In this document: piece by piece, positions 41,691 to 51,071 of the stretch
Numbering within the stretch: the first letter of the stretch is position 1
How the letters are laid out: each line of letters starts with the position of its first letter
Source of the DNA: Bacteroidia bacterium
Lineage (GTDB): Bacteria > Bacteroidota > Bacteroidia > Bacteroidales > Prolixibacteraceae
Assembly: GCA_026391315.1 (NCBI GenBank)
Contig: JAPLDT010000089.1
Location: 1-64,000 of the forward strand
Length of the DNA stretch: 64,000 nucleotides
Reading direction: 5' to 3'
Program-made: the position numbers and the translations under genes
Notes under the pieces: model-generated
The model's database searches: none
What the model was told of the DNA's origin: nothing
The model's input: only the letters and a program-made list of their open reading frames with translations

Positions 41691-42701
41691 ATGAAACGAG
41701 TAGGCAACTTATTTGAACAGATCATATCACCTGACAATCTCCGTTTGGCTGACACAAAAGCCAGACGGGGAAAGTTGCGTTCTTATGGGGTGCTGCATCA
41801 TGACAAAAACCGTGAGGCAAACATTCAGAGACTTCATGAAATGCTCCGGGATAAAACCTATCGCACGTCTGACTATGAGGTGTTCAAAATATTCGACCCA
41901 AAAGAAAGAGAGATTTACAGGCTCCCTTATTTTCCTGACAGGATTGTACACCACGCCATTATGAATATTATGGAACCTATCTGGGTGTCAATCTTTACGG
42001 CTGACACATACGCCTGCATCAAGGAACGGGGAATACATGCTGCCATGCAAGGGGTGAAGAAAGCGTTGACAGACGAAGAGAACACCCGGTACTGCCTGAA
42101 GATTGACATTCGGAAATATTACCCTTCGATTGATCACGAAATCCTGAAGGTTATTCTCAGACGAAAGATCAAATGCGCCGATACGCTTGAACTGTTGGAT
42201 CATATCATTGATTCTGCAAAGGGCGTACCAATAGGTAATTACCTCAGCCAGTATTTTGCAAACCTATACCTTGCATATTTTGACCACTGGATCAAGGAGG
42301 AGATTGGTATCAAATATTATTTCAGGTATGCTGATGATATGGTCTTTTTACACGCAGACAAAGCCTATCTGCACGATCTTTTATCCAAAATCAAGGAATA
42401 CCTCAAAGAAGAACTGAACCTTCAATTAAAGGCCAATTTTCAGGTTTTCCCAGTCGAAAAAAGAGGGATCGATTTCGTGGGGTATGTTTTCAGACACACG
42501 CATGTCCTGCTTCGAAAGAGGATTAAAAAAAACTTCTGTAAGGCGGTAGCCAAGATCAACAGGAAGCAAATCACCAAGGAACAATACAAGCAAATAATAT
42601 GCAGTTGGCTCGGGTGGGCTACCCATTGCAACGCAAAAAATCTAATTCACAAAATTTTAAAAAGCAGCAATTATGAAAGCGACGTACGACTTACAGCCTG
42701 A
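41691..42701 (+). CDS. DGR reverse transcriptase
   Basis: 336 aa, normal for DGR enzymes. Motifs in order: LPYFPDRIVHHAIM, KIDIRKYYPSIDH (first catalytic Asp), VPIGNYLSQYFANLYL (the IGNYLSQ form typical of DGRs and group II-like enzymes), and YFRYADDMVFL (YADD catalytic pair), then a basic thumb. It copies the template RNA into cDNA with errors at adenines. It lies 110 bp after the template and overlaps the next gene by 29 bp. Confidence 0.95.
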   Translation: MKRVGNLFEQIISPDNLRLADTKARRGKLRSYGVLHHDKNREANIQRLHEMLRDKTYRTSDYEVFKIFDPKEREIYRLPYFPDRIVHHAIMNIMEPIWVSIFTADTYACIKERGIHAAMQGVKKALTDEENTRYCLKIDIRKYYPSIDHEILKVILRRKIKCADTLELLDHIIDSAKGVPIGNYLSQYFANLYLAYFDHWIKEEIGIKYYFRYADDMVFLHADKAYLHDLLSKIKEYLKEELNLQLKANFQVFPVEKRGIDFVGYVFRHTHVLLRKRIKKNFCKAVAKINRKQITKEQYKQIICSWLGWATHCNAKNLIHKILKSSNYESDVRLTA

Positions 42702-43038
42702 GATTTTCTCAGCAAACGGAAACGGATCATACACATACAGATGGGGAATTCAGGAGGTCACAATGGAGAGAACTATAGGTGAGGTGACAACTACCGAAAC
42801 CAAATGGCAATGCAATGAGGTGATTGTTTGGGGAACCGTAACCAGGGAAAAAATAGTAGCTACGGTGATCGAGTCCATCTGGGGAATCGATATGGAGGCC
42901 AAACTCTTGAACGACTATAATGCTGCTCAAATGGATATCCTGCCAGCAGAATACATTCAAAGGTATAAGGACTTTTTGAATGCACGAAAAGTGACAAAAG
43001 ACCAGATCAATGCCGACTGCATAGAGATAGGGATATGA
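42673..43038 (+). CDS. Hypothetical tail-module protein
   Basis: 121 aa. Beta-rich first half (SYTYRWGIQEVTMERTIGEV), helical second half. A family seen between fibre and tail tip genes of Bacteroidota phages. It occupies the position where a DGR accessory protein (Avd) often sits, but it is not the short all-helical bundle expected for Avd. Confidence 0.55.
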   Translation: MKATYDLQPEIFSANGNGSYTYRWGIQEVTMERTIGEVTTTETKWQCNEVIVWGTVTREKIVATVIESIWGIDMEAKLLNDYNAAQMDILPAEYIQRYKDFLNARKVTKDQINADCIEIGI

Positions 43039-43346
43039 AAAAATTCTCTGAACTAGGAATCAAAGGGACAGATGCCAGAAAGATGTTCAATTGTAACCAG
43101 GTTTCAATTTCTGACGTGATCAACTGTGAAATCGAAGTAATTGATTTTATCCCAGCGGTGAAAACAAAACACGGAGATGGAAGGTCACTCGTTCATTTTA
43201 AACTCAATGGACAGGAAGGAAAATTTTTCTCAAATGCCGAAAGCATCAAAAGCGTTCTGGATGAAGTGCCAAAAGAAGAGTTTCCATTTTTGACAACGAT
43301 CAAGTGCACGAAATGCGGAAACGGTAGATTTTATCAATTCACATGA
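43035..43346 (+). CDS. Small protein with a C-terminal zinc knuckle
   Basis: 103 aa. A beta-rich OB-like body (FIPAVKTKHGDGRSLVHF) ends in TIKCTKCGNGRFYQF with one CxxC pair. Overlaps the preceding stop by 4 nt. Role unknown. Confidence 0.5.
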   Translation: MKKFSELGIKGTDARKMFNCNQVSISDVINCEIEVIDFIPAVKTKHGDGRSLVHFKLNGQEGKFFSNAESIKSVLDEVPKEEFPFLTTIKCTKCGNGRFYQFT

Positions 43347-43362
43347 TTTTTGAAAAGGCAAA

Positions 43363-46300
43363 ATGATACTACATTTTAACAGCACCCAGCTCGAGGTACA
43401 AGTCAGTGACGACTCCTACAGATATCAACAGATAATGGGAGAACATAGCCTGACGCTTACATTTTCACTGCCAACCTACATCGAGATTCCGGTGGGTGCT
43501 TACTGTGACTTTCAGGGAGAGCGTTATACCTTAACGAAACCACAAAACATCAAGAAGCAACACAGTCGGAGCCTGGAGTACACCGTTATCATGGATGCCA
43601 GCCAATCCCAACTTACAAAATACAAATTCAAAGATACCAGTACCGGAAAGCTAAAATTCTGGTTAACTGCCAGGCCACAGGAACACCTCCAGATGCTTGT
43701 CGATAATCTGAACCAGAGAGATAGCGGATGGAGTGTAGGAGACTACGTCGATGCAGCAGAAAAGCTGATCACATACAGCCATAACTTCTGCGACGAAGCC
43801 CTGAAAATGATGGCAGAGGCATATAATACAGAATACGAGATCGTCGGCAAAACTATACACCTGAGAAGGGTAGAACACAACAAAACAACACCGCTACCAT
43901 TGTCCTACGGGAAAGGCCATGGACTCAAGCCCGGACTAGGTCGTACCAACTTCGATAATAGTAAAGCAATCGAGATTCTATACATCCAGGGTGGATCACA
44001 AAACATCGACCCATCGACATATGGAGCCACAGACCTACTCCTACCGAAAAGTCAAGCCTTGACATACGAAGGAAGAGCCTACATCACCGATGCGGAAGGC
44101 CTCTACATCAAGAGGTCAGACAAGGCTCTCCAAACAAATGAAGAGGACTCACTGGATTGCACACATATCTACCCCAGAAGAACTGGAGCCGTCACCACAG
44201 CAGTAGTGGTAGATGCAGAAAAAAACTTCTACGACTTTGTAGACAGCTCCATTAATTTTGATTACAACCAATATTTGATCGCTGGGGAAACGTTGACCGT
44301 GATATTCCAGACTGGAATGTTGGCTGGTAGGGAGCTGGAGGTGAAATATATCCACGAAGTAGCAGGTTCAAAACTGGCTAAAAGATTTGAACTGGTTCCG
44401 CAAGAGATTGATGGAGTGACCATGCCAAACGCCACCTTTAAACCAGCAGTAGGAGATCAATACGTCGCTTTTGGGATGAAGATGCCAACAGAGTACATCT
44501 GCGACAATACTAACAAAACAGGTGCAAGCTGGGACATGTACAGGGAGGCCGTCAAATACTTGTTTGAAAACGAGGATCCACGCTTCAGCTTTACCGGAGA
44601 GGTAGACGGAATCTATGCAAAAACAAACTGGCTGGCTGTGGGTGCAAAACTCGTATTGGGAGGCTTTGTTCTTTTCTCAGATGAGCAATTCCAGATAACC
44701 GGAGTACCGATCCGCATTATGGGAATCAAGCAATTGATCAATAACCCATACAAGCCACAGATTGAATTATCAAACGTGACAGCAGGCCAGACAGTCTCAG
44801 CAATGCTTCGCAAAGTTGAGACCAGCGAAACATACACAGAGGCTATGAGCCAATCCGTTGTTGGATTCACAAAGAGACGGTTCCGGGATGCCAAAGAAAC
44901 GATCGATCTTCTAAAGAAAGCCCAGCTGCACTTCACCGAGGCAATCAACCCGATCACTGTGGAAACCATGAGCCTATTGGTTGGGGACGTTTCGCTTCAA
45001 TTCCGTTTTGTTGGAGCCAAATTGAGCCAGACAGTTATCGGCCACAGCATCATCTGGGACAATAACGCAAAGAAACTGAAGGTAGATGCAGCATGGCTGC
45101 AGCACATGACCCTAGGTATTGGATCAATAACCAAAAGCCATGCCCCGGAAGAGTACAAGTACTGGAATCTTGCATATTACGAAAGTCCATTTTTGGAAGA
45201 TCAGCAGGTCGATGGAGAGATGAAGAGCCTCGCTTACTATTTGTATGCCCACTGCACCGGGGACGGAATTACTACCAATACCGCAACTTTTGTTTTAAGC
45301 ACAACTGCACAGGTCTCAACAGATAATGATTACTACTTTCTGGTAGGAGTACTCAACAGCGAGTATGAAGATGATCGCAGCTTCGTTACACTTTATGGAT
45401 ACACGGAAATTCTGCCAGGACGAATCACATCCGATCGCATTGTTTCAACAGATGGCCTTAACTTCCTTGACTTTGTTAAAAATAGTTTTCGGGTTGGAAA
45501 CACGGACAAATCGCTTGAATGGAACCGTCCGGTCTGGAATGGATCACAATACGAGGGAGACGGAATCTTGAGACTGAAAGGAACCCTCGTGCAAAGCCAG
45601 AGTGGTGCCGAAGAGTTGCTGGGTGTATTTCGTGGGGATTACTTATCGACTAATACCTACTATCAGGGAGATACGGCTGTTTATAACGGATCGACCTATA
45701 AATATATTTTTGCAACTGGATCAAGTACCATCCCGACGAATACAACCTACTGGAAGCTATACGCTGCACAAGGGGTGCAAGGACTAAACGGAGCGATTGA
45801 GACCATTTATCAGGCAAAGGCCAACAACACGCCACCAACAACTCCATCCTCGGTAAATACAGACGGGAATGTGCCGACAAATTGGTATGCAGTCCCTCAG
45901 ACAATTGGGGTATCAATGCCGTATGAGTTCTTTTGTGTCCGCACGAAAACAGCAGGTACATGGAGCGCATGGAGTGCCCCGGTAATTTCTGCACGATACT
46001 CAATTGATGGTGTGGACGGCACAGATTACGAATACATTTATACACGTACCACAACCAATACACAACCAGCAACTCCAGCAACCTCACAGACCAATGATTA
46101 TGTTCCTACGGGATGGACAGACGACCCATCAGGGGTAACATCAACTTACATTTATGAATGGGTTTGCCAACGTTTCAAATCAGGCGGTACATGGTCGGCT
46201 TTCACCACCCCGGCATTATGGGCAAAATTCGGTCTGGATGGTGCTGACGGTACAGACTTTGAAAACATCTTCAAAAGAACCACAACAAATTCTGCCCCTG

Positions 46301-47709
46301 CAACACCAGCAACATCACAGGTAAATGATTTTGTTCCAACAGGGTGGACAGATGATCCGGTAGGAGTGGGTGCAACCTATTTGTACGAATGGTGTTGCAG
46401 CAGAACGAAAACGGCTGGCGTGTGGAGTACATTTTCAAATTCTGCTTTATGGGCAAAATACGGTGAGACCGGAGCGCAGGGAGTGACCGGGAATTTCACC
46501 GAAATTCGCTATCAGAAAAACACATCTGCCACAGTTGCACCATCGCTGACTGTGACACAAGTAGCTCCAACAGGATGGACGATAGCAATGCCGACCATTT
46601 CATCCGGTGAATACGTATGGCTCACCTCAGCCCTAAAATCAGCAGATGGTAATACCCTTGTTTCAAATTGGGTAGCTGCAACCAGACTGACAGGGGTCAA
46701 CGGAACGAACGGCACTAATGGGACAGACGGTACAAATGGCATAGATGGCCAGAATGGGTTGAGCGTTTTCATCACCTACAATGACAGTTATAATATCCCG
46801 TCTGCACCAACAGGTAGCGGAAATACCGGAGGGTGGCATATTGCACCCACCGCAACCTCAAAATGGCAATCAAGCAAAATAGCAGCATCAGTATCAGCCG
46901 GATCATGGGGGGCACCCGTACCCTGCAAGCCCCCGGCACTTGTGTTCAGGGGTGATTTCGTGTCAGGACAAACATACTACGGGAACGCCAACAGTATTGA
47001 CGTTGTTTATTACCCGTCAACAGCAACCTATTACATGGTTCGTGCGGATGCAACTTCAACAATTTACACCTACCCTACCAATACGGACTATTGGGACACA
47101 TTCGGAGCATCCTTCAAGAGCGTGGCCACAGATTTACTGTTTGCGTCAATGGCCTACATTGACAACTTGACAACCAAATATCTGAACACCGGAGGAACCG
47201 GGCAAAGGGTTGAGATTGACGGTGCAACAGGAACGATGACCTTTTATAATTCGAGCAATGTAGCTGTGATGACGCTTGCAGATGGACATCTCACAGCGGT
47301 AGGGACACACCTTCAAAATGCAGTGTTTGAGAGCATAGATACATTGTCAACTGCTCGTCTTGGAATCGACTACCAAACACTGCTACTTGAAGACGATTAT
47401 GGGTTTTCAATTCAATTAGACCCTTGGGCTGCGATTTTCCACAAAACGTCAATGTCTTTTTATGATGCTTTTCAGGATTATTACAACACGACGGTAGGCA
47501 TGGATTATTTAAGCAGTTTGACTATTAGGGATTCAGGAGGCATTGCTAGAACTATACTTACATCCACCTACGTGAAAGCAAATATGATACACCTTCGACA
47601 GTTGACAACTGCTGAAATAGCCACAGTTCCACCATTTGGCATTTATGTTGATACGAATGGCCAACATTGTGCGAAAGATGTGCACGGAAACCCGCACACG
47701 CTTTGGTAA
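43363..47709 (+). CDS. Large tail tip / tail-associated protein
   Basis: 1448 aa. The N-terminal half (about 1-480) is a Tal-like tail hub region (RSLEYTVIMDASQSQLTKYK; LQMLVDNLNQRDSGWSVG). Residues about 755-1120 hold repeated modules: two units of about 75 residues containing PATPATSQ, DYVPTGWTDDP and LWAKFG are strongly similar. A short collagen-like Gly-x-y run (about 1108-1130) and a phage tail needle-like C-terminus follow. It is probably the main adsorption device apart from the DGR target. Confidence 0.75.
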   Translation: MILHFNSTQLEVQVSDDSYRYQQIMGEHSLTLTFSLPTYIEIPVGAYCDFQGERYTLTKPQNIKKQHSRSLEYTVIMDASQSQLTKYKFKDTSTGKLKFWLTARPQEHLQMLVDNLNQRDSGWSVGDYVDAAEKLITYSHNFCDEALKMMAEAYNTEYEIVGKTIHLRRVEHNKTTPLPLSYGKGHGLKPGLGRTNFDNSKAIEILYIQGGSQNIDPSTYGATDLLLPKSQALTYEGRAYITDAEGLYIKRSDKALQTNEEDSLDCTHIYPRRTGAVTTAVVVDAEKNFYDFVDSSINFDYNQYLIAGETLTVIFQTGMLAGRELEVKYIHEVAGSKLAKRFELVPQEIDGVTMPNATFKPAVGDQYVAFGMKMPTEYICDNTNKTGASWDMYREAVKYLFENEDPRFSFTGEVDGIYAKTNWLAVGAKLVLGGFVLFSDEQFQITGVPIRIMGIKQLINNPYKPQIELSNVTAGQTVSAMLRKVETSETYTEAMSQSVVGFTKRRFRDAKETIDLLKKAQLHFTEAINPITVETMSLLVGDVSLQFRFVGAKLSQTVIGHSIIWDNNAKKLKVDAAWLQHMTLGIGSITKSHAPEEYKYWNLAYYESPFLEDQQVDGEMKSLAYYLYAHCTGDGITTNTATFVLSTTAQVSTDNDYYFLVGVLNSEYEDDRSFVTLYGYTEILPGRITSDRIVSTDGLNFLDFVKNSFRVGNTDKSLEWNRPVWNGSQYEGDGILRLKGTLVQSQSGAEELLGVFRGDYLSTNTYYQGDTAVYNGSTYKYIFATGSSTIPTNTTYWKLYAAQGVQGLNGAIETIYQAKANNTPPTTPSSVNTDGNVPTNWYAVPQTIGVSMPYEFFCVRTKTAGTWSAWSAPVISARYSIDGVDGTDYEYIYTRTTTNTQPATPATSQTNDYVPTGWTDDPSGVTSTYIYEWVCQRFKSGGTWSAFTTPALWAKFGLDGADGTDFENIFKRTTTNSAPATPATSQVNDFVPTGWTDDPVGVGATYLYEWCCSRTKTAGVWSTFSNSALWAKYGETGAQGVTGNFTEIRYQKNTSATVAPSLTVTQVAPTGWTIAMPTISSGEYVWLTSALKSADGNTLVSNWVAATRLTGVNGTNGTNGTDGTNGIDGQNGLSVFITYNDSYNIPSAPTGSGNTGGWHIAPTATSKWQSSKIAASVSAGSWGAPVPCKPPALVFRGDFVSGQTYYGNANSIDVVYYPSTATYYMVRADATSTIYTYPTNTDYWDTFGASFKSVATDLLFASMAYIDNLTTKYLNTGGTGQRVEIDGATGTMTFYNSSNVAVMTLADGHLTAVGTHLQNAVFESIDTLSTARLGIDYQTLLLEDDYGFSIQLDPWAAIFHKTSMSFYDAFQDYYNTTVGMDYLSSLTIRDSGGIARTILTSTYVKANMIHLRQLTTAEIATVPPFGIYVDTNGQHCAKDVHGNPHTLW

Positions 47710-47743
47710 CCTAAACGAATTACTAACCCTTATAAAATAAGAA

Positions 47744-48142
47744 ATGAACAATGCAGAACTAAAGGAGTATTTAAGTGACAAAATAGACACCAATCACAAA
47801 CATACTTTTCTATTATTGGAGGCCATCAGAGAGCAAACAACAAAAACAAATGGCAGGGTGAATACAATGGAGGTTAAACTTTGGGAGGTTGTCAGAGACG
47901 AGGCCAGCCACGTCATAAACTGTCCAAATGTACCCTTAATTAAAGCCCTTCAGGATGAGAATCAAGAAATCAGGATCATCAAGAAATACCCGAAAGTTGC
48001 TTTAGGAATTCTTGTTTTCTTCGTTGTTGGTGCACTTTTCGCCGTGTATTTGGGTTACAGTAGGGTAGACAATGAACTTGATACGATCAAGGCAAGACAG
48101 GGTTTGATACTGAATGAAAAAACCTCACCGATGAAAAAATAA
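47744..48142 (+). CDS. Single-pass membrane protein of the lysis module
   Basis: 132 aa. A helical soluble N-terminus (about 1-80) precedes one transmembrane segment (about 84-104: VALGILVFFVVGALFAVYLG). Location between tail and lysozyme suggests a holin-related protein. Confidence 0.55.
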   Translation: MNNAELKEYLSDKIDTNHKHTFLLLEAIREQTTKTNGRVNTMEVKLWEVVRDEASHVINCPNVPLIKALQDENQEIRIIKKYPKVALGILVFFVVGALFAVYLGYSRVDNELDTIKARQGLILNEKTSPMKK

Positions 48143-48174
48143 CGGACAAAGTAAAACCAGAAAATTAAAACAAA

Positions 48175-48693
48175 ATGGCTGACCATAAACTAGCAATACC
48201 AAAAATCCGCAAGTGGGAGGGAGGATGGAGCGACAATGCCAATGACCCAGGAGGAGCCACCATGTGCGGAATTACATTTGATACATTCATCGGGTACCGG
48301 ATGAAAAAAGGCCTTCCAAAACCGACAAAAGATGACCTGCGCAACATTTCACTCACGGAATGGATGGCGGTATTCAAAGAAGAGTATTGGGATGAATTCA
48401 AGGCAGATGAGATCCAGAACCAAAGCATCGCCAATTTTTTGATAGACTGGTTCTGGATGAGCTTTCACAATGCCAGTAAAGGGATCCAGAGAATTGTCGG
48501 AGTCGTTGTAGATGGAGAAATTGGAGCGAAGACCATCGCAGCCATAAACTCAACAGATCAGGCCGGACTATTCAACCAAATACGAGCAGCAAGAATGGCA
48601 TACTATGACACCATTATCAAGAAAAACGCAAAACTTGAAACATTCAGAAACGGATGGCTCAACAGGCTTAACGACTACAAATACGAACCATGA
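48175..48693 (+). CDS. GH108 endolysin with peptidoglycan-binding domain
   Basis: 172 aa. The family 108 catalytic motif KWEGGWSDNANDPGGATMCG (Glu in E-G-G) is at residues 13-32. The C-terminal part (VVVDGEIGAKTIAAIN) is the PG_binding_3 unit. It cleaves cell wall glycan for lysis. It has no signal peptide, so it needs a holin. Overlaps the next gene by 4 nt. Confidence 0.9.
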   Translation: MADHKLAIPKIRKWEGGWSDNANDPGGATMCGITFDTFIGYRMKKGLPKPTKDDLRNISLTEWMAVFKEEYWDEFKADEIQNQSIANFLIDWFWMSFHNASKGIQRIVGVVVDGEIGAKTIAAINSTDQAGLFNQIRAARMAYYDTIIKKNAKLETFRNGWLNRLNDYKYEP

Positions 48694-48944
48694 AAAAGAA
48701 AGACCCATTCTTCTATTTATTGACGATTTCGATCATCCTCGGATTCTTCGCCGTTTTGATCACGCTGATCATTAGAGGAGGAGCAGAGTCGACCGTCAAC
48801 ATTTTGATAGGAGCTCTCACTGGAGCATTCCTGACCGTGGTGGGTTTTTATTTCAACAGTTCAAAGAGTAGCGAAGATAAAACAGACATGATCTACAATA
48901 GCACACCAACAATACCAATCTCACCACTCAGTAAAAACGAATAA
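48690..48944 (+). CDS. Holin-like membrane protein
   Basis: 84 aa with two transmembrane helices (about 7-29 and 37-56) and a polar C-terminus, next to the endolysin. Size and topology fit a class II holin. Confidence 0.7.
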   Translation: MKKKDPFFYLLTISIILGFFAVLITLIIRGGAESTVNILIGALTGAFLTVVGFYFNSSKSSEDKTDMIYNSTPTIPISPLSKNE

Positions 48945-48945
48945 A

Positions 48946-49557
48946 ATGGGAACAATCGCATTGAATCTTTTGAAATCAAAATGGACGTATTACGTAATTT
49001 TGACAATTTTTGTCTTGTCACTTTATGTCCAGAACCAGAAAGCCAAAGAGGAGGTTAGCAGGCTCAATCAGAACCAGACGGCACTCCTTCAGAAAAATGA
49101 GGAGTACAAAACACTCTCCGGGAAAAGCGCAAAAGAAGTCCAGAAACTCAACCTTACGGTTAAGGAAGTTAAAGAGAGCAAAACCGATCTGTTACTTAAA
49201 CTGGCCGACCTTCAAATTAAACTCAATAGGTTGGTATCAGCCAGCACCACATCCACTGAGACGACAATCCCGATCAATGCCCAGATTAAAGATAGCATCG
49301 TATACAGGGAAGGAAAGACCGACACGTTGCGGTGCATAAACTTAAAATCTCCTTATTACAGCGTAACAGGGTGTGAAAATAACGGAATGTTTTCTGGGTT
49401 AATTATTGTGCCCGACTCGATCATACAAGTAGCACATAGGGTGCCTCACAGATTTCTTTTCTTTAAATGGGGAACCAAAGCAATCCGACAAGAAGTGACA
49501 AGCACAAATCCATTCACAAAAATAATATTCAGCGAGTACCTGGAAATTAAAAAGTAA
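48946..49557 (+). CDS. Spanin-like protein (DUF6549 type)
   Basis: 203 aa. One N-terminal transmembrane helix (about 14-29), then a long periplasmic coiled coil (about 30-95) and a small C-terminal domain. This is the shape of an inner-membrane spanin that disrupts the outer membrane at the end of lysis. Last gene of the late operon. Confidence 0.65.
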   Translation: MGTIALNLLKSKWTYYVILTIFVLSLYVQNQKAKEEVSRLNQNQTALLQKNEEYKTLSGKSAKEVQKLNLTVKEVKESKTDLLLKLADLQIKLNRLVSASTTSTETTIPINAQIKDSIVYREGKTDTLRCINLKSPYYSVTGCENNGMFSGLIIVPDSIIQVAHRVPHRFLFFKWGTKAIRQEVTSTNPFTKIIFSEYLEIKK

Positions 49558-49646
49558 CGTATATTTGTTTTGTTGTTGTCGAAAATGCGAGCGATCGCAA
49601 AGGAAAACTGGGTGAATATTTATCCGGTTTTTCGTTTTTTTAAGCC

Positions 49647-49686
49647 AAAAAAAGAGGGACAAAATCGGTTTATTATCCCTTTTTTA
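49647..49686 (+). terminator. Terminator of the late operon
   Basis: A-rich left arm ending in AGGGA pairs with TCCCT followed by six T, with a 19-nt loop. It stops late transcripts before attR and the oppositely oriented tRNA-Ser. Confidence 0.6.
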
Positions 49687-49723
49687 GTCCCTGTTTTTTG
49701 TAACCCATTGATATAATGGGCTG

Positions 49724-49814
<91 letters not shown>

Positions 49815-49830
49815 TTTAATTTGAGTGGTG

Positions 49831-49861
49831 CAAATGTAAAAATCATTTTTAGTTGGGCAAA
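49831..49861 (-). promoter_or_regulatory. Promoter of tRNA-Ser
   Basis: On the minus strand TTTG (49858-49861), 19 nt, TACATTTG (49831-49838): exact consensus, ending 16 bp before the tRNA 5' end. Confidence 0.8.
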
Positions 49862-49903
49862 ATATTTAGAGAAAATATTGTTTGAATAAATATCGCGAAT
49901 TCC

Positions 49904-49934
49904 TTTGTAAAACAAGATAACTGATGTAGATTTG
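49904..49934 (+). promoter_or_regulatory. Promoter of the structured ncRNA
   Basis: TTTG (49904-49907), 19 nt, TAGATTTG (49927-49934): exact Bacteroidota consensus directly before a long structured, non-coding stretch. Confidence 0.75.
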
Positions 49935-49939
49935 AATCA

Positions 49940-50152
49940 TCAGTCAGACGTTCTTTTACACACGATATTTCCGCATTAATTCATTTAGTTGGTAAACTCA
50001 ACATTTCTAGTTTAACGAGTAAGCTTATGTCCGCTAAGACAGGCCTCATCCCTTCGGGGAGCAGCGTCGCTGCCATTGGAAGTTTGATCAGACAGGCACT
50101 CAAATCCTGTATATTCGGGGTTTTACACAATTGGAATTAATGCGGTTTTTTT
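49940..50152 (+). ncRNA. ssrS: Structured ncRNA, candidate 6S RNA
   Basis: No open frame fits here, yet the stretch has its own promoter and terminator. CCGCATTAATTC (49971-49982) pairs perfectly with GAATTAATGCGG (50134-50145), closing a domain of about 175 nt, and seven T follow at once. Inside are further GC stems such as CCCTTCGGGG. A long closing stem, about 180 nt and a U-run are the architecture of 6S RNA, which binds RNA polymerase. The 6S identity is an inference; another family is possible. Confidence 0.55.
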
Positions 50153-50186
50153 ATTTCTAGGAGCCGCTGGCGCGGCTCCTAGAAAT
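50153..50186. terminator. 15-bp perfect hairpin, bidirectional terminator
   Basis: ATTTCTAGGAGCCGC pairs with its complement around the loop TGGC. It contains the stop codon of the 5'-nucleotidase gene and lies right after the ncRNA U-run, so it can isolate the convergent transcripts. Confidence 0.65.
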
Positions 50187-51071
50187 AAATTTCTTTCCCT
50201 CCTTTTCGAAGAAATAGTCAATCCTGCCCAGGATCAATCCTCCAAATCCCACCTGATTGACAAGAACATTCTGCCCCGATTTGTTGGTAACACTGTCAGG
50301 CTTTTTTAGGAACGTATGGGTGTGTCCCCCAATGATCAGGTCGGTGTGAAAAGTCTCTGCGGCAATTATCAAATCGCTGATTTTCTTCTCTTTGTAAGCA
50401 TATCCAAGGTGCGAAAGACATACAATTAGATCGGCTTTTTTCTCTTCTTTGAGAAATTTCTCCATTTTGAGTGCTTTCTCCAAAGGATCAAGGTATTTGG
50501 TTTTGCCATAATTTGGCTTGCTCACCAATCCGTTCAGTTCGATTCCCAGACCATAGACACCAATTTTGATTCCCTGCTTCTTGAAAACCTTATAGGTAAG
50601 AACCTTCCCGGCTAAAATGGTCTCTGAAAAATCGTAATTTGAGTTGATAAATGGAAATCCCGCATTCTTCATTTGTGAATCCAAACCCTCGAGTCCGTTG
50701 TCCAGGTCATGATTCCCGATGGTAGCCGCATCGTAGCCCATTTCTGTCATCAGTTTCAATTCCAGTTCACCTTTGTAATAGTTGAAATAGGGAGTACCCT
50801 GGAAAATATCACCGGCATCGAATACCAAAACATTTTTCTGTTCGCTTCTGATTTGCTGAATCAGGGCCGCTCTCTTGGCCATGCCACCTTCCCCTGCATT
50901 TCTGGCAGCATCTTTGGGAAAAGGATCGATGTGTGAGTGAAAATCATTGGTATGAAGGATGGTTAACTGAATCAGCTCATTTTTGGCAAATGCCTTCATG
51001 GTACCACTGAAAACAAAGACACCCAAACTTCCGGCACCCAGATTTTTGATAAATGTTCTTCTATTTTGCAT
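50157..51071 (-). CDS. 5'-nucleotidase-type metallophosphatase, catalytic half
   Basis: 304 aa. A twin-arginine-like signal (NRRTFIKNLGAGSLGVFVF) is followed by the calcineurin-like core: LHTNDFHSH, VFDAGD, IGNHDLD, LSHLG and GGHTHTF provide the two-metal site. Family members hydrolyse nucleotides and sugar nucleotides outside the cytoplasm. The C-terminal substrate domain is on a separate gene just upstream (51061-51825), overlapping by 11 nt. The last codons lie in a perfect hairpin. Confidence 0.85.
   Translation of the reverse strand: MQNRRTFIKNLGAGSLGVFVFSGTMKAFAKNELIQLTILHTNDFHSHIDPFPKDAARNAGEGGMAKRAALIQQIRSEQKNVLVFDAGDIFQGTPYFNYYKGELELKLMTEMGYDAATIGNHDLDNGLEGLDSQMKNAGFPFINSNYDFSETILAGKVLTYKVFKKQGIKIGVYGLGIELNGLVSKPNYGKTKYLDPLEKALKMEKFLKEEKKADLIVCLSHLGYAYKEKKISDLIIAAETFHTDLIIGGHTHTFLKKPDSVTNKSGQNVLVNQVGFGGLILGRIDYFFEKEGKKFISRSRASGS

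Noticed and set aside
41459-41716. 85-codon frame spanning the DGR template and reaching the RT start
   Set aside because: It has no plausible start, and the template is expected to be a non-coding RNA; the frame is open only because the template mirrors target codons.
41691-42701. Group II intron or retron reverse transcriptase
   Set aside because: No maturase domain, intron RNA ends or msr/msd structure; the adjacent TR/VR pair defines it as a DGR.
42673-43038. DGR accessory protein Avd
   Set aside because: Position fits, but the protein is half beta-strand and matches a common tail-module family rather than a helical bundle.
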